A stretch of DNA of 64,000 nucleotides from Sipunculus nudus (taxonomy: Eukaryota > Annelida > Sipuncula > Golfingiida > Sipunculidae), in NCBI GenBank assembly GCA_026874595.1, contig CM049310.1, positions 42,473,558-42,537,557 on the forward strand, in the 5' to 3' direction. Positions 41,077 to 52,621 of this stretch are shown in pieces. Both the position numbers and the translations under genes were made by a program. Positions within the stretch are counted from its first letter, which is position 1. Every line of letters starts with the position of its first letter. The notes under the pieces were generated by a model. It was not told the DNA's origin, did no database searches, and saw only the letters and a list, made by a program, of their open reading frames with translations.

Positions 41077-41290
41077 CAGGGCTCGACATTAACTTTTGAA
41101 AGTATTTGCCTGACCGGGTAAGTAACATCTAGCTATTACTTGCCCTACATGAATGTTTACTTGCCTTACAAATATGAATGATTGTATCGAAAAACACAAA
41201 GACGTTTTTGCATGCCTTAGGTAAAGTTTTTCTGTTGGACCGATTGGTCCAGTCGGGCAAGTAGGAGGGGACTTCTAGTTGCCTTACCAC
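41077..41290. repeat. interspersed-repeat-like fragment
   Basis: It begins GGGCTCGACATTAACTTTT and contains repeated TACTTGCC and the near-palindrome CCGATTGGTCCAGTCGGGC. Text of this kind is typical of old mobile elements in animal genomes; the family is from memory and not checked. Confidence 0.35.
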
Positions 41291-41354
41291 TATTTTAGGA
41301 ACGTTTACTGTCCCCGTGCAAGCGGTTAACCGTAAATGGCGAGCACTGAGATAT

Positions 41355-41411
41355 GACATGTGTGTGTGTGTATATATATAGATATATATAAATATGTGTG
41401 TGTGTGTGTGT
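41355..41411. repeat. GT/TA microsatellite
   Basis: TGTGTGTGTG and TATATATA runs alternate. Confidence 0.8.
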
Positions 41412-42595
41412 AATATACAAATGCCTAGGAGGTATGTTTGCAATAGTAAGATCAAATCGACAAGAGGAACATGTGGAGAAACTGGCTAAAGATGACCTGT
41501 AAGTAAATGCCTTGGGAATCTACAGGTAAGGCGTCACACAAGGAACAATCCATCTATACGTGTAAAAAATGTATATGGATATCATTGACCCTATGAAAGG
41601 ATATGAAGAAACAAGAGTGGATGGAAGAGGAATTTAACAAGAGAAAACCCAACAAGAGGTAAGAGGAAGGAATGTCAAACAGGCAACATAACGTGAAGTC
41701 GGAGAACGATGTACGGTACGTCATATCACGATAACGCATCCTGATGAAAGCCCGTAACATATATGATCTGTAGATATATATATATATATATATATTGTAT
41801 CTATATGTACAATTATTTACACATTTACACTTAACACACAATTATTTCCTATGTGTCGGGACAAGAAAATGGTCGTAATGGTTCAATTACGTAATTGCGG
41901 GATGGTTACAAGACGGAGTTCCACTGTATATATGTATATATATATATATATAAATGTGCATGTCTCTATGAACTGCTGGCATGTTTCATCGCACAAGGGA
42001 ATGGACAGAGCTACAGGTAAGTATCGTAAGAGGTGTGACAGTAGATCAGCAGATATTTAAAACATTACTGACAAATACTTAGATACCAGTTATCAGCAAA
42101 AAAAAACAAGTTTTAGGATTATGACGAAATAAAACGGTAAGTATAAGAATATCACGACCATACATACAGGTCGCTTACAAGAAATAACATAAGATTACAT
42201 GCCACGCTTTACATGATATGCCAATAAGGAACTCTCTGTACCAAAAACTGTAGTTCTACCAAATAAATATCTGATTAACAGAAAGGGTGCATATACGGTA
42301 GTGTTTTACTGAACACATTTGTGTTCCTTCATTAAATTAGAAATATTAACCTATATCACAAAACTAACATACTGATATCGATACTTTATCAATTTTTGTA
42401 AACAGGTAATTAAACAAGGACAAGTATACACAGTCGACACAAAAACATGTTATAATACAGAAAGAATGTTATACTTCGAGCATTAAAGTATATACAAAAA
42501 AGTATATCCGCTATAATACAAACATATGGAAAAACAACAAGAGATCTGATATCGATCGCAATGATATAGCGGATGCGTGTGATATGGATACTTGC

Positions 42596-42636
<41 letters not shown>

Positions 42637-42685
42637 TATATATCTATATATGTGTGTGAGAGTGTGTGTATGTGTGTGTGTGTTA
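42596..42685. repeat. AT/GT microsatellite
   Basis: A long TATATA run followed by GTGTGTG. Confidence 0.85.
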
Positions 42686-42899
42686 TGGATGAGTGTTTTA
42701 TTTGAATACTGTCGTCATGCTAGAACAAATAACAAAAAATGCAGCGTATAGCTGTAGCACTATCACATTGCATACAGACACCAGGAGAGTCATAAATGGT
42801 TCTGCATCAGGATGAAGAAGTCTGTATCACATCTTTTGGCTGGAGATCACATCATCGAACGTCATCAAACCGTCAGCGAAGTGTCCTTAGGCCATCATG

Positions 42900-43008
42900 T
42901 ATCAGAGCGATGTGGTCATCATGGCCGTGTCCGAGCGATGTGGTCATCATGACCGTGTCCGAGCGATGTGGTTATCATCACAATGTCCGAGCGATATGGT
43001 GGTCATGT
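42900..43008. repeat. 25-bp tandem repeat, about four copies
   Basis: Units of the form GTCCGAGCGATGTGGTCATC are repeated with a few changes. They make an artificial 89-aa frame. Confidence 0.8.
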
Positions 43009-43659
43009 AACAGATTATTACATGACACATTACATATGTTTGATGTAACGGTTTTCACCAAATGAAAATCTTCTGGTTTGTTGTATAATTATGAATAGTC
43101 CGCTGAACAGTATCATATTAGATATTTCATATAATGGTACGTGTCTGGTTCTTCACTGTTTCACAACAAAAAAGATATCGACCGGGTCTATTGTCACTAA
43201 ACAAACTTACAGGAAGGCGCCGTATATATGCAACAATTCCTGAAAGGGCAGTCTTTATAGTCTATTTCACATCTGGCACTCTACTGTTATCACAGAAACA
43301 GACACCGGTTAAATGTTCGTTGTATTACCAGATGATACCAGAATTCAAACAATAACTCTCAAATCACAGTTTGCAGCACATTTAGATACGACTGTTCAGT
43401 TAATGCGTTCAACTCACCATACCATTTATGGCACAAGCTCTTAACTGAAAGTCCATCCAGCCAGCCAGTTCCAAAAGTATACTGATATTTGACGACGTGT
43501 TGTCTGTACAAAATTCAAATCGTAATGTGGAGAGCACCCTCAGACAACTCGCATTTGTCAAATCTTGACGTGGCAGGAAACACACAGCTGCTTACATCAG
43601 ACGACAAATTTAATCTGACCACGGGTGAAATGAGCAGTAACATTCATACTGATCATGTT

Positions 43660-44190
43660 GGGTTTTCATCAGGACGGGAGATCATTGGAGAGAAATATGT
43701 GAGCACATATTGGAGTCTGCAGATCAGTAGTTGTGTGATATAAATCAAAATAATGTTTACATACCACTCAAACGATGTCCCATTCGACTGAGGTTACGGC
43801 AATTGCACAAACCCACGTATGTTTATAAGATAAAGACAGACACACTGTTTTGCACCATTGTTCCCCACCTTAAATAATGCACACGTCACCCAGTTCTGAA
43901 CGCAGAGGGAAACGGGTCATTAATCCGCAAGAAATATTTCACTGAGATAGCTGTTTTCTTCACGCAGGGAGATCATTGGAAAATAAATGTAAGCACGCCT
44001 ATAGCTGTATACAGATGAACTGTGGTATACCATAAACAAGGCATATTAGCAAACCATATCATATGATATCAGAAGTGACTGAGATCACACGAAATGCGCA
44101 AATACGCCTTGGTGTATGAGACCAAGACGGATACATAGTTTTGCACCAAGACACCCCCTGTGAAATAATGCACACGAAGTCTGCAGGAAC
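43660..44190. repeat. diverged direct duplication, about 300 bp
   Basis: Shared blocks in order: GGGAGATCATTGGA, AAATATGTGAGC / AAATGTAAGC, a central GACTGAGRT segment, AGTTTTGCACCA and AATAATGCACACG. Copies run about 43665-43890 and 43966-44180. No coding frame. Confidence 0.65.
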
Positions 44191-44936
44191 TCCGGATGTG
44201 ACCAGAGGAATACAGGGTTCGGTGACTGTTTTCAAATACAGTGGTCCAGATGACGCTGTGTTATAAACAACTAGGTGTCTTCGTGTATAAACCAGATTAC
44301 CCCCTTAAATGTATCATTGGCCACGTTTATTAGTTTATAATACCTTTTCCATATACTGACAATATGATGAACACTGAAGATAGTTGTTTAATGATCACAC
44401 ATCACCTACATCATGAATGTGACGTGTTGTATCGAATCGGAAAATGCATGTACGATATCTGAACACACGATCTGACTTTATTGTGACTCGTGTCATGTGA
44501 TGACTGTATGTTTTTCTAAGGGAATATCATGAAACAATGAATCGCGCAGCGTTTCCCAGATATGTTATACATCGCTGTCTGTGCAAACACGAGTACTGAT
44601 TTAATGTATTTATTGTTGATCATACACATATACTTACTGTTGCAAAAAGCTAAAACATTGCTATCAATACAAATATAACAGAAGTCATACATCACGGTCC
44701 ATTTTGATTGCATTACTCGTCACAGATATTCGAACACCCCCCCCTCCCCTCCCCATACGATTACTCAATGATAGAGCGTTCGAACTCTGCTGTGTGTTGT
44801 CCCCATCGAACCCACACGTTCGGTACACAGATAGCATGGAAAACCACGTCCAACATACCTGTTCCAACAAGTGAAATAAACGGTATACTGATGGATTTAC
44901 ATGAGGATATTTTGTATAGTTTATGAGGATATTCGT
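44190..44936. other. non-coding spacer
   Basis: No gene seen. AT-rich, with a C-run near 44738. TTTTGTATAGTTTATG at 44909-44925 could act as a weak TATA element for the next gene. Confidence 0.45.
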
Positions 44937-45149
44937 ATGGACAAAATGCCTCAACATAAATGTGTTTTTTCGAATATTTGCCCTGGCGGGTACAAGAAAT
45001 ATCAGCTATACTGTAAGCACGTGGTGTGTTTGCACTGTGTCGTGACACATTTTCTCCCGTACGGACTGGAGGAAGCAAACAATCTGACCCGTCTGAAATA
45101 TATATGCAGGTTGATCCGTTGCCCGAAATGTCGACGGAAGAAATTGTGA
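44937..45149 (+). CDS. small RING-type protein
   Basis: 70 aa from MDKMPQHKC (an in-frame ATG at 44901 would add 12 residues). Cys/His layout: C....IC, then YCKHVVCLHCV, then CPKC at the end, i.e. a RING with an unusual five-residue gap between the first pair and a long loop. The chain stops four residues after the last Cys, so it is little more than the RING, like small viral RING proteins that modify host ubiquitination. A donor TAGG|GTGAGT just after the stop suggests possible splicing. Confidence 0.7.
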   Translation: MDKMPQHKCVFSNICPGGYKKYQLYCKHVVCLHCVVTHFLPYGLEEANNLTRLKYICRLIRCPKCRRKKL

Positions 45150-45892
45150 AATATAGGGTGAGTTAATCCTTTTCCTGTGTTACACATTTATTGCATAGAC
45201 AGAGTTATACGCACAGTTAACTCATAATACAGGTATTCATTCTACACAGGCATCACTTTGCATTACAAAACTATGACATGAGAAACACACAAGGTCATAT
45301 GTTTGATCTTTATTTTATTTGTAAAATATGATATTTGCAAAGCGTTTTTTTACTGATATATGTTACAAATATCATCGCTGAATTCATGCTGCACGTACGA
45401 GCATGTGTGTATCATAATAACAGTGTATGTCTTGACATATTAAGGCAATATGAACACCATATATTTGAATACGATTGGTCCGAGCGTCAATCCGTATCAA
45501 CAAATCTCTGGTTACACACTTGAATTAGTGTGTCTATAAGTTTTTATATTATATTATGTTACTTTCCGTGTAATATTAAATTGATTCTGTAAATGCGCAA
45601 TGTCTTGTTCTTCACCTGATCTTTGTATTGTCACTTCGCAGGTGTTTATCTAACGTCCTTCTGGTAACTCCAAAATGTTGTCATTACATGCAGACTGTGA
45701 CAATGCCTCCGCCTTTAGGTCGGCCTGAAACACGTGCTTTCACCCAGTACATGACATGTGTACATTTTGTATCATAATTATGTAAAATATTGTGGTATGA
45801 TGCCAATGTAACACGTATCATCTAGCGTCCGTCTAATGACACAACTGGGTCATGTGATTTAATACAGGACGTCATACTGCTCGCTATTCTTT
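45150..45892. other. non-coding spacer
   Basis: No supported gene; AT-rich DNA with short frames only. Confidence 0.5.
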
Positions 45893-46510
45893 CTACACCC
45901 GTTGTCGTTGCACGCAAACGTGATTCATAATCTGTTTGTGGAATCTCAGCAGATGGTCCGGCCTGAACCGTAAGATCTTTTCGGAATCCCAGTAACATCC
46001 AAAGCACGTACAGTTCCCAATAAACATGAAATATTTGACGGGCTCAGTTGTTAGTGACTCGCCGTTTGCTAAGAGGTTTCCCACAACATCCCCGGGATCG
46101 ACATGCTCTGCTGGCCAATATTTCGATATCACGACAGTAGAATGTATGACAAAACCGATCATACCGGGCCACTCGAATAATATCTTCACGGCGCATGGTG
46201 TATGACCAGGTCCCTTATGGAGCGCTGCGTGCTCCATATATTTCGATGTGATGACACCACACAGTTTACAACGCAATATCGGGTCGCTGTCGTAGGAGTC
46301 GATCACACAGTGTTTAGAGGCGCAACAGCTGATTCGAGACGCCGTAAGCAGGGTTGTACACTGTTGACAATCGCCGTTGTTTTTATACATCTCGATCAAA
46401 CGTTGGTACAGTTCAGTAGGTAGCAGCCAAAAGAATGTATGCGGTATATACCGCGACGTTAACCACCGCGTGCATATGTCGAACAAAGTACCTGGTTGTT
46501 TCCGTTCCAT
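45893..46510 (-). CDS. zinc-binding protein, family B member 2
   Basis: 205 aa, a paralogue of the protein at 16543. It shares the CQQC pair, the RCKLC pair followed by ITSKYMEHAALH, and the EWPGMIGFVI...VISKYWPAEH block, in the same order and spacing. A CCASKHC insert adds Cys. A CATATAAAGG box near 46577-46586 is about 70 bases before the ATG. Transcription here is independent, unlike the acceptor-preceded member 1. Role unknown. Confidence 0.8.
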   Translation of the reverse strand: MERKQPGTLFDICTRWLTSRYIPHTFFWLLPTELYQRLIEMYKNNGDCQQCTTLLTASRISCCASKHCVIDSYDSDPILRCKLCGVITSKYMEHAALHKGPGHTPCAVKILFEWPGMIGFVIHSTVVISKYWPAEHVDPGDVVGNLLANGESLTTEPVKYFMFIGNCTCFGCYWDSEKILRFRPDHLLRFHKQIMNHVCVQRQRV

Positions 46511-46831
46511 GATATCACACCCCGATTCGGTCGTATACCAGACACGTACTACAGGATAGTGCTATGTGCACAGACCTTTATATGTTGCAGGCCAACATTA
46601 ACTCGAACGAGTTATGGCTGGTACAGCGGACTTGTATCAACATTTTTTTCAGGCGCTCCGTCATTTAAATGTGTCATACTGTCCGCACTGTCGTATACTA
46701 AACCGAAACCATTCCATCATCGCATATTCTTTGGTTATTAGTATCACGGACGCCTTCGGACAATAACGCGCTGACTATTCGCGAACAGATGTCTGGGAAT
46801 TTCGATCATCTGCTTGTAAAAAGACACACGT

Positions 46832-49399
46832 TCAGGATAAGAAAAACTTTATTGTGCCTCGGATAAGTTTCCGGCATGTCGGGCAATTCCTAATGTCTGA
46901 TGCACAACCCATACATGATACAATATGTCCGCATGGCAAGAAAATGATTTGACGAATTTGGTCCAAACAGATTACACACATAGTCTTGTCTTGTAACAAC
47001 TGCTTTTCTTGTATCAGGGCATCCACATCTGAAATTAACAACACACGAACTGATTGTAATGCAAAGCGATGTATACCTTAAATAACCGTTATGTAATCAT
47101 AGAAATCAGCATACGACTGTAATCTACAACGTTATATTACGGACACCGATCTATATTTGTTACATATACATACTTCAGCAAATACAATGCTTTGTTCACT
47201 GTCATTCAAATGAGGACGTAATTGCCATTGTGTGTGTGTGTGTGTGTGTAATGAAATGACCGTATCGTTGAATTGACCAAATGATTACTTTGTTTGTTTG
47301 TAGGTCCACCGTCACTCCCGTTTGACTGCTGCATTTCGCCAACGAGCGGTTTCTCTTCCGCTTCACGTGCGGCTGGAGTGCTGGCAGCAGATGTTTCATA
47401 TGAATCCATCACAGCAGCTAGTAAACATTCAGCGGATTCAAACGCCTGCCCTGTCGTACGTAGCTTGTTTTCTATGACGGACGCCACTCTGTCACGGGGA
47501 ATCCCCGTTTTGAGGACTAACTGGACTCTGTCCGTGCTCATTTGTGCCGCCAGGTGTCGGGGGTCGTACTCTGATGTCGGCCATTTGAAACAGCACACAA
47601 TATATGATAATATATGTGAATGAGTCCGAACGACGTGTTGAATATCAATACGTTTCTGAGAATATTTATAATGTGGACAATGAAGCTACACCTCACAAAT
47701 TATTACCAGTATGAATATGCATGATATCAACACAGAATATCAATGGCTCCGATCTCACTTGCCAAACAACGTATCTCAACAGTATAACGGCTTGGGTATT
47801 ATGGCTCTGATCAGAAAGAGTCCTAAAATCTAGCCGAGACGTATTAATGACTATATGAAACATTTGATATGTATGTGAAAGTGAAACGGAAAATAAGTTT
47901 TTCATCACATGACTGGACAGCTCTTGCATAAAAATATCAGTCATTGTGTGAATATACTGACATGACATAAGTCCTGAACAGAAATATAACGTAATGTTAC
48001 ATATTTGGCATATATTATATATATGTTCTGACCTTAGAAACTCAAGTACAACATTAACAGCAAAACCACATACCTGATCGTTCGGGCGTTTCGCTCCTGC
48101 TTTCTAAGTAACGTTTGGTCCTAACTTTGGCGTTGGTACCCTGTAACAGATTCATAATATGTTTGTGTACACACGTCATCACGAATATTTCCTTATATAG
48201 TGATACAAAGTGGTTTCGTATGTTCATATCTTAAACAAAACGCATTACTGAATATATTGTATTGACTGTCGTTAAAGGATAATGCGTGTCTGATGCTTTT
48301 TCTGTGTGATCATGTAAAATGTGTGTGATAAGTAAAGAATAATCACCAATGTCTCGCTTTTAACCATAGTTGCATTTCTGTTTGCCTCGTGAATGAATTC
48401 AGGTCCTTTGGACTGCATAACAAAACCACATTTTGGGAACCAACGTGCATGCTCAGCCCATGGTTCATCTCCCGGTTCCCAGGCACGAAGCCCTCCATCA
48501 CAGTAAAAACACCGGCAACAATCATGTTCACCTGCAACACAAAATACATATCATCTGTTATGAACATAAATGCGTATCACATTAATTAATACATACCACT
48601 GTAATCAGTGACCGAAGTATTATCTTCTGTTGCAAAAAAAAAAAGAATCAATATGCTTCTCATAATTATTCATCTGAAATTGTTTCTTGGTCATGTGCCA
48701 AAACAATATACAGTTATCGTCTCACAGCCTACAAATGCAGGATAGAACCGTTTCCAATGACTGATGCGATATCTACAGACATATTACATTTTATACGATA
48801 TGATATACTCCGTTGGTCGGACTTACAAGAACGAACTAAAACAATCAAACACGTTTATTTAGGTTAAAGAAATGGTGTCGTTTTTCTAACTACAAATGTA
48901 GCGAGCATGTATTACCTGTGTAGTAAAACCCGGCTTCGGCCAGTGATTCGGGAGTCTGTTCTTTACCCACTGGCCATCCACGGAACGTCGCTAGTCTGTT
49001 TTGCTCTGTAGCCAGTCTTGGCCTTCGAGGTCTCTTTGTAATTATGCCCAACCGTTCCTTCAGGATATCCTTGTAGAAAGACGTTCCTCCAGTTTTGTTT
49101 GCAAGGATCGGGCTATTGTCGTCAGGAAGTGGTACGTTATTCGTTGGTTCCCCGCGAACAAACGCACACCGGTCTCCGTAATACCGGAAATGTTCCTCGT
49201 CTGGATCATCCCCTGTCTCCCAACCCATCATAGCACCTTGACAGAAGGCACATTTTACTTTATCACGTGGTCCGACAAAGTATAAACCCGCCGCCGACAT
49301 CAGCCTCGGCTCGATCAAGTCCCTTTTCGGCCATTGACGGTAGCTATCCAGTCTGTTTTTTTCAATCCACATCGCCGAAGCCCCTCGCCGTTCGCCCAT
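46832..49399 (-). CDS. spliced inhibitor-of-apoptosis protein, BIR-BIR-UBA-RING
   Basis: Five exons, read leftward: 48916-49399, 48347-48531, 48074-48140, 47289-47570 and 46832-47028; all junctions have GT/AG ends and the phases fit, giving about 404 aa. Exon 1 holds BIR1 (CAFCQ...W..GD.P..EH.R....C.F) and the first half of BIR2 (LATFRGWP). Exon 2 completes BIR2 ([26 protein letters not shown]). Exon 4 has a UBA-like region. Exon 5 has a C-terminal RING (CVIC, CGHIVSC..C, CPTC). IAPs bind caspases or adaptors and ubiquitinate them. The architecture is like cellular IAPs without CARD. AATAAA lies within the last codons, near 46848. The exon 2/3 and 3/4 joins are the least certain. Confidence 0.8.
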
Positions 49400-49465
49400 T
49401 TTGTCTATGAGCGTTTTCAGATGACTTTCACTATATGCATTTTGGCCATACGAAATAGCTCTTTC

Positions 49466-49480
49466 TGGGTTTTTATATTA
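49466..49480 (-). promoter_or_regulatory. probable TATA box of IAP gene
   Basis: ATAATATAAAAACC on the leftward strand, 67-80 bases before the ATG, with ACGTTGC and a GAGTGACGT half-CRE just upstream. Confidence 0.45.
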
Positions 49481-49877
49481 TGCAACGTCACTCTCGCAGT
49501 GCCCGCGTCCCTGCACTATCTGTTTCAACCGATGCCGATGTGTATATAACTGTATCTGAAGTGGAGTATTAGTTCGGTCACATGACTACGGGTACAACGT
49601 CTTAACTCGGAGTACCACGTAGTCGTATGTTTACAGCAGCTCTTTGCAGATCAAACAGAGCAGACAGTAATGCATGTCGGACTCTATATATATAGGCCGC
49701 GTGCTGTTTCGCATAGGATCCTATTACAAATACACTGTGAAACTGATACCACAATGTATTATATTGGACGAAAGCTGACACACGTTATCTTGCGATACTA
49801 CATCATATTCAAGATTCCGATGTCCCAGCACCTGTACCGACCAATCAGCAGGCAGTGAGTCATACCTGTCCTATCAC

Positions 49878-49892
49878 AATGTGTATATAATA
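49878..49892 (+). promoter_or_regulatory. TATA box of CARD gene
   Basis: GTGTATATAATAT about 100 bases before the ATG at 49988, followed by a plausible start region (CTCATTGAGTCACAACC). Confidence 0.5.
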
Positions 49893-49987
49893 TTTGGCGT
49901 GTGCTTACCCTCATTGAGTCACAACCGCACTCCCACAACGTGGCACCTCACGACTGACTGGTGTCTACCGCTGATTGCAAGGACAGG

Positions 49988-50785
49988 ATGTCTGCGTCTT
50001 GGGCAGAAGTGTTCAGACGATGCCGCCCAGAGTTGTTGGCTAACCTGACGGTGGACGAGATGTTATGTGCTATCCTGAAGAGCAGAAACGTGTTGTCACA
50101 GTACCACGCTTACGCACGTAACACCACCCCTTTTGCAAAAGCAACATCCTTGATCGACCATATATCAAAGAACGACAGTCATGTGAAACATTTCATCACT
50201 GCTCTTAAGGAAACAGGGCAGCCGCACGTGGCTCTCTTGTTGGAAAAGCAAAAGCGGAAATGCGAGGAAGAGGCGAAGCAGAGATGTAAAGAACAGACAA
50301 GACAGTGGTGGGAGGAACTGGTACCACCAAATGGCGCACAAGCCCACCGACAGGCCGACCCATGCGGTGGTCCCGATTGGACAGGCCTGTTTGCGTTCTT
50401 GTCTTGCTCAGATCAACACGACAACGCTCCGTTCGATCAAAACAAAGACAGGAAGTTCAAAGAAAAGATTGTGCCGCTGTTTCGAATCTTGGCACAGATA
50501 CTGAACTCAATGAACGACAAGTTGCTCTTCATGATGACGTGTGTGTCAGCAAAAATCGTCAAGATGGCAGAATGGCACCAGATATGGGAGCAGACAGACA
50601 ATGACACAGCCAACAGTTTGCTACAAGCTTTGGAGGGAGAAACATACGTGCAATGGAACTACTTCAGCCTGATATGCCGTACAGCAGACTTGAAGGCCGC
50701 CGCATACATCATCGACGACGCCTTGACGACAGCTGGAGTTACATCGCTCTACTCCATCATGGTTTCGGGATCCCCGTGCGGGTAG
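49988..50785 (+). CDS. N-terminal CARD protein
   Basis: 265 aa from MSASWAEVF; upstream codons to 49961 have only a GTG. Residues 4-90 fit a CARD: RRCRPELLANLTVDEMLCAIL, then VLSQYHAY, then LIDHISKND, FITALKETGQPHVALLLE, in correct helix order. After a charged coiled-coil-like stretch (KQKRKCEEEAKQRCKEQ) comes a helical domain (FKEKIVPLFRILAQIL, MTCVSAKIVKMAEW) that is not recognised. CARDs pair with CARDs of apoptosis or inflammasome adaptors; here a decoy or adaptor role is likely. It is the only CARD gene here on the + strand. Confidence 0.8.
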   Translation: MSASWAEVFRRCRPELLANLTVDEMLCAILKSRNVLSQYHAYARNTTPFAKATSLIDHISKNDSHVKHFITALKETGQPHVALLLEKQKRKCEEEAKQRCKEQTRQWWEELVPPNGAQAHRQADPCGGPDWTGLFAFLSCSDQHDNAPFDQNKDRKFKEKIVPLFRILAQILNSMNDKLLFMMTCVSAKIVKMAEWHQIWEQTDNDTANSLLQALEGETYVQWNYFSLICRTADLKAAAYIIDDALTTAGVTSLYSIMVSGSPCG

Positions 50786-51301
50786 AAAACAAGGGAAGTC
50801 GCAAGGACCTTCACTGTGTATATACCGTTTTGTAGCACTGTATCATTGAACTTATATCTGCTTTATCACTAGTATCCGACTCTAGTCAGACTAAAGGATT
50901 TCGTTTTTGGTATACTGTAATGACGCCGGACTCTGGTTTATGTTTTTTCCAGTTATCGGTATGACGTATGTAGGCGTCAGGTTTCGTGTGGTCACACATA
51001 CGACGACCGTGTACGGACTATCAAGATCTGCATGCGTATTTATTTTTTCGAGTTGGTTGTATTTATGGATATGACTGGAATGTATAAATATCACATGTAA
51101 CTCAAATGATCTGATTTCTTGTTTTGTTTTATCATACCAGACCTTCCATAAAAACACTCACACATTTAATACACAAAGATGCACAAGACGCAATACTCTC
51201 CTCAACGTAACATTTTAATACATCGGCCAATACAGTACATACGACATACGCCAGTTACAAACGGCAAACATACATTCTTCAAAAGAAAGGTATCTGATTA
51301 A
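50786..51301. other. non-coding spacer
   Basis: It lies between convergent genes. No supported frame. Confidence 0.5.
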
Positions 51302-52621
51302 CTAATAAAAACGTATGCAAAGGCTACCATCATCGCTGGATGAAGAAGACGATGTGCGTGTACCGCCGATGTCCAAAGAAGAGTCAGAAGACCTTCGATC
51401 CGTGTAATAAGTAGCAGGTGGGTCTCTCCTGAATACTTCATTGTCGTCAATGGAACTGGCCAGAGACGAATAAGGACACGATACGTCGTCATCGTCGCTA
51501 GTCAGAACAGAGTCTGGAGACCGTGGTTCAGTGTCAGGAGAGGCAGGGGGGTCTGTGTATCTGATTACTTCGCTAGTCAAAGCATCCATATCATTGGCGA
51601 AATCCTGACCGGTGTCGTCATTATCGCTGGCCTGAGACCTGTAACGAGACGATATGTTTTCACCGTCGCTGGCCAGAAAGGAGTAAGGAGACCATGGTTC
51701 CGGGTCAGGAGAGGCAGGGGGCTCTGTGTACCTGATAACTCCATCACTCAAAGCATTCCTCACATTGGCGAAATCATGACCGGTGTCGTCATTATCGCTG
51801 GCCTGGGACATGTAACGAGACGATATGTTATCATCGTCGCTGGCCAGAAAGGAGTAAGGAGACCGTGGTTCCGCGTCTGGAGAGGCAGGGGGGTCTGTGT
51901 ACCTGATAACTCCATCACTCATAGCATTCCTCACATTGGCGAAATCATAAACATCGCCGTCATCGCCACTGGCCATCTCAACACTATCATTCTCATTGAC
52001 GCCCATAGCACTCTGTGTGTCGCTGTCATATGCACCTTCACCATACATAACGAAGTTGGTTCCACTCATCATTCGCTCGCACTCAAGACTAAGTGCAACG
52101 TTGGGTATACATCGCACAAGCCTTTCCCATTCCGACTTGTTCAAAGTCACACATACTTTTTGAGTGACGACACCGTTTTCGGTGTCAACGTACTTGAATG
52201 TTACCTCGTAGTTATCAGAGCCATGTGGACATTGCTTGGCGTACATGGTCAACCGTTTTCCGCGATACTCTTCCAGGATCAGTTTCACCTGATTATGAAC
52301 CGCTATTGCTCGTGTAAACTCGGCTGCGCGACCTGATAACTGCTTCCACGCGATATGACTGAAGTAGATCACACGGCGCTCAAACCCAGGTGCAAGGCCT
52401 TTCACAAGGAAGATACCCTGCTGATCAATATACAACCCTGCACGGTCATCACACTCACGAACGCCTTCGTCCGAAATGGTTTGCCAGAGAGGTACCGTCC
52501 ACATGTCATGGCCAGTAGAACCAGCTGTCAGGTTGATCGGTATCCGAACTGTATACACGTTCATATAGGTGTCACCTGAACCATCGGTGGTCCGTTCACT
52601 TTCACTGTCCCGGTCATCCAT
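51302..52621 (-). CDS. acidic tandem-repeat protein
   Basis: 439 aa from the ATG at 52621 (the preceding codon is GTG). Residues 20-190 look folded and beta-rich (VRIPINLTAG, KLILEEYRGKRLTMYAKQ, VTFKYVDTENG). Residues 220-400 consist of three imperfect repeats of about 58 residues with DFANVRNA.SDGVIRYT, PPASPD.EPRSPYSFLASD and QASDNDDTG, very rich in Asp, Ser and Pro. A Ser-rich tail follows. Such acidic repeats are probably disordered and phosphorylated. Function unknown. Confidence 0.8.
   Translation of the reverse strand: MDDRDSESERTTDGSGDTYMNVYTVRIPINLTAGSTGHDMWTVPLWQTISDEGVRECDDRAGLYIDQQGIFLVKGLAPGFERRVIYFSHIAWKQLSGRAAEFTRAIAVHNQVKLILEEYRGKRLTMYAKQCPHGSDNYEVTFKYVDTENGVVTQKVCVTLNKSEWERLVRCIPNVALSLECERMMSGTNFVMYGEGAYDSDTQSAMGVNENDSVEMASGDDGDVYDFANVRNAMSDGVIRYTDPPASPDAEPRSPYSFLASDDDNISSRYMSQASDNDDTGHDFANVRNALSDGVIRYTEPPASPDPEPWSPYSFLASDGENISSRYRSQASDNDDTGQDFANDMDALTSEVIRYTDPPASPDTEPRSPDSVLTSDDDDVSCPYSSLASSIDDNEVFRRDPPATYYTDRRSSDSSLDIGGTRTSSSSSSDDGSLCIRFY

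Larger units (their letters stand above)
37865..42142 (+). other. splice-donor-rich non-coding tract
   Basis: At least twelve GGTAAG or GGTGAGT donor matches on the + strand: 37865, 37936, 38047, 38174, 38228, 38463, 40727, 40951, 41117, 41525, 41658, 42014 (CAGGTAAGT) and 42135. About one per 4 kb is expected by chance. Pyrimidine-tract acceptors are scarce because the strand is A/G-rich. No long frame accompanies them. Confidence 0.5.

Noticed and set aside
42796-43065. 89-aa frame
   Set aside because: Mostly translated 25-bp tandem repeat, with the repeat phase shifting frame between copies.
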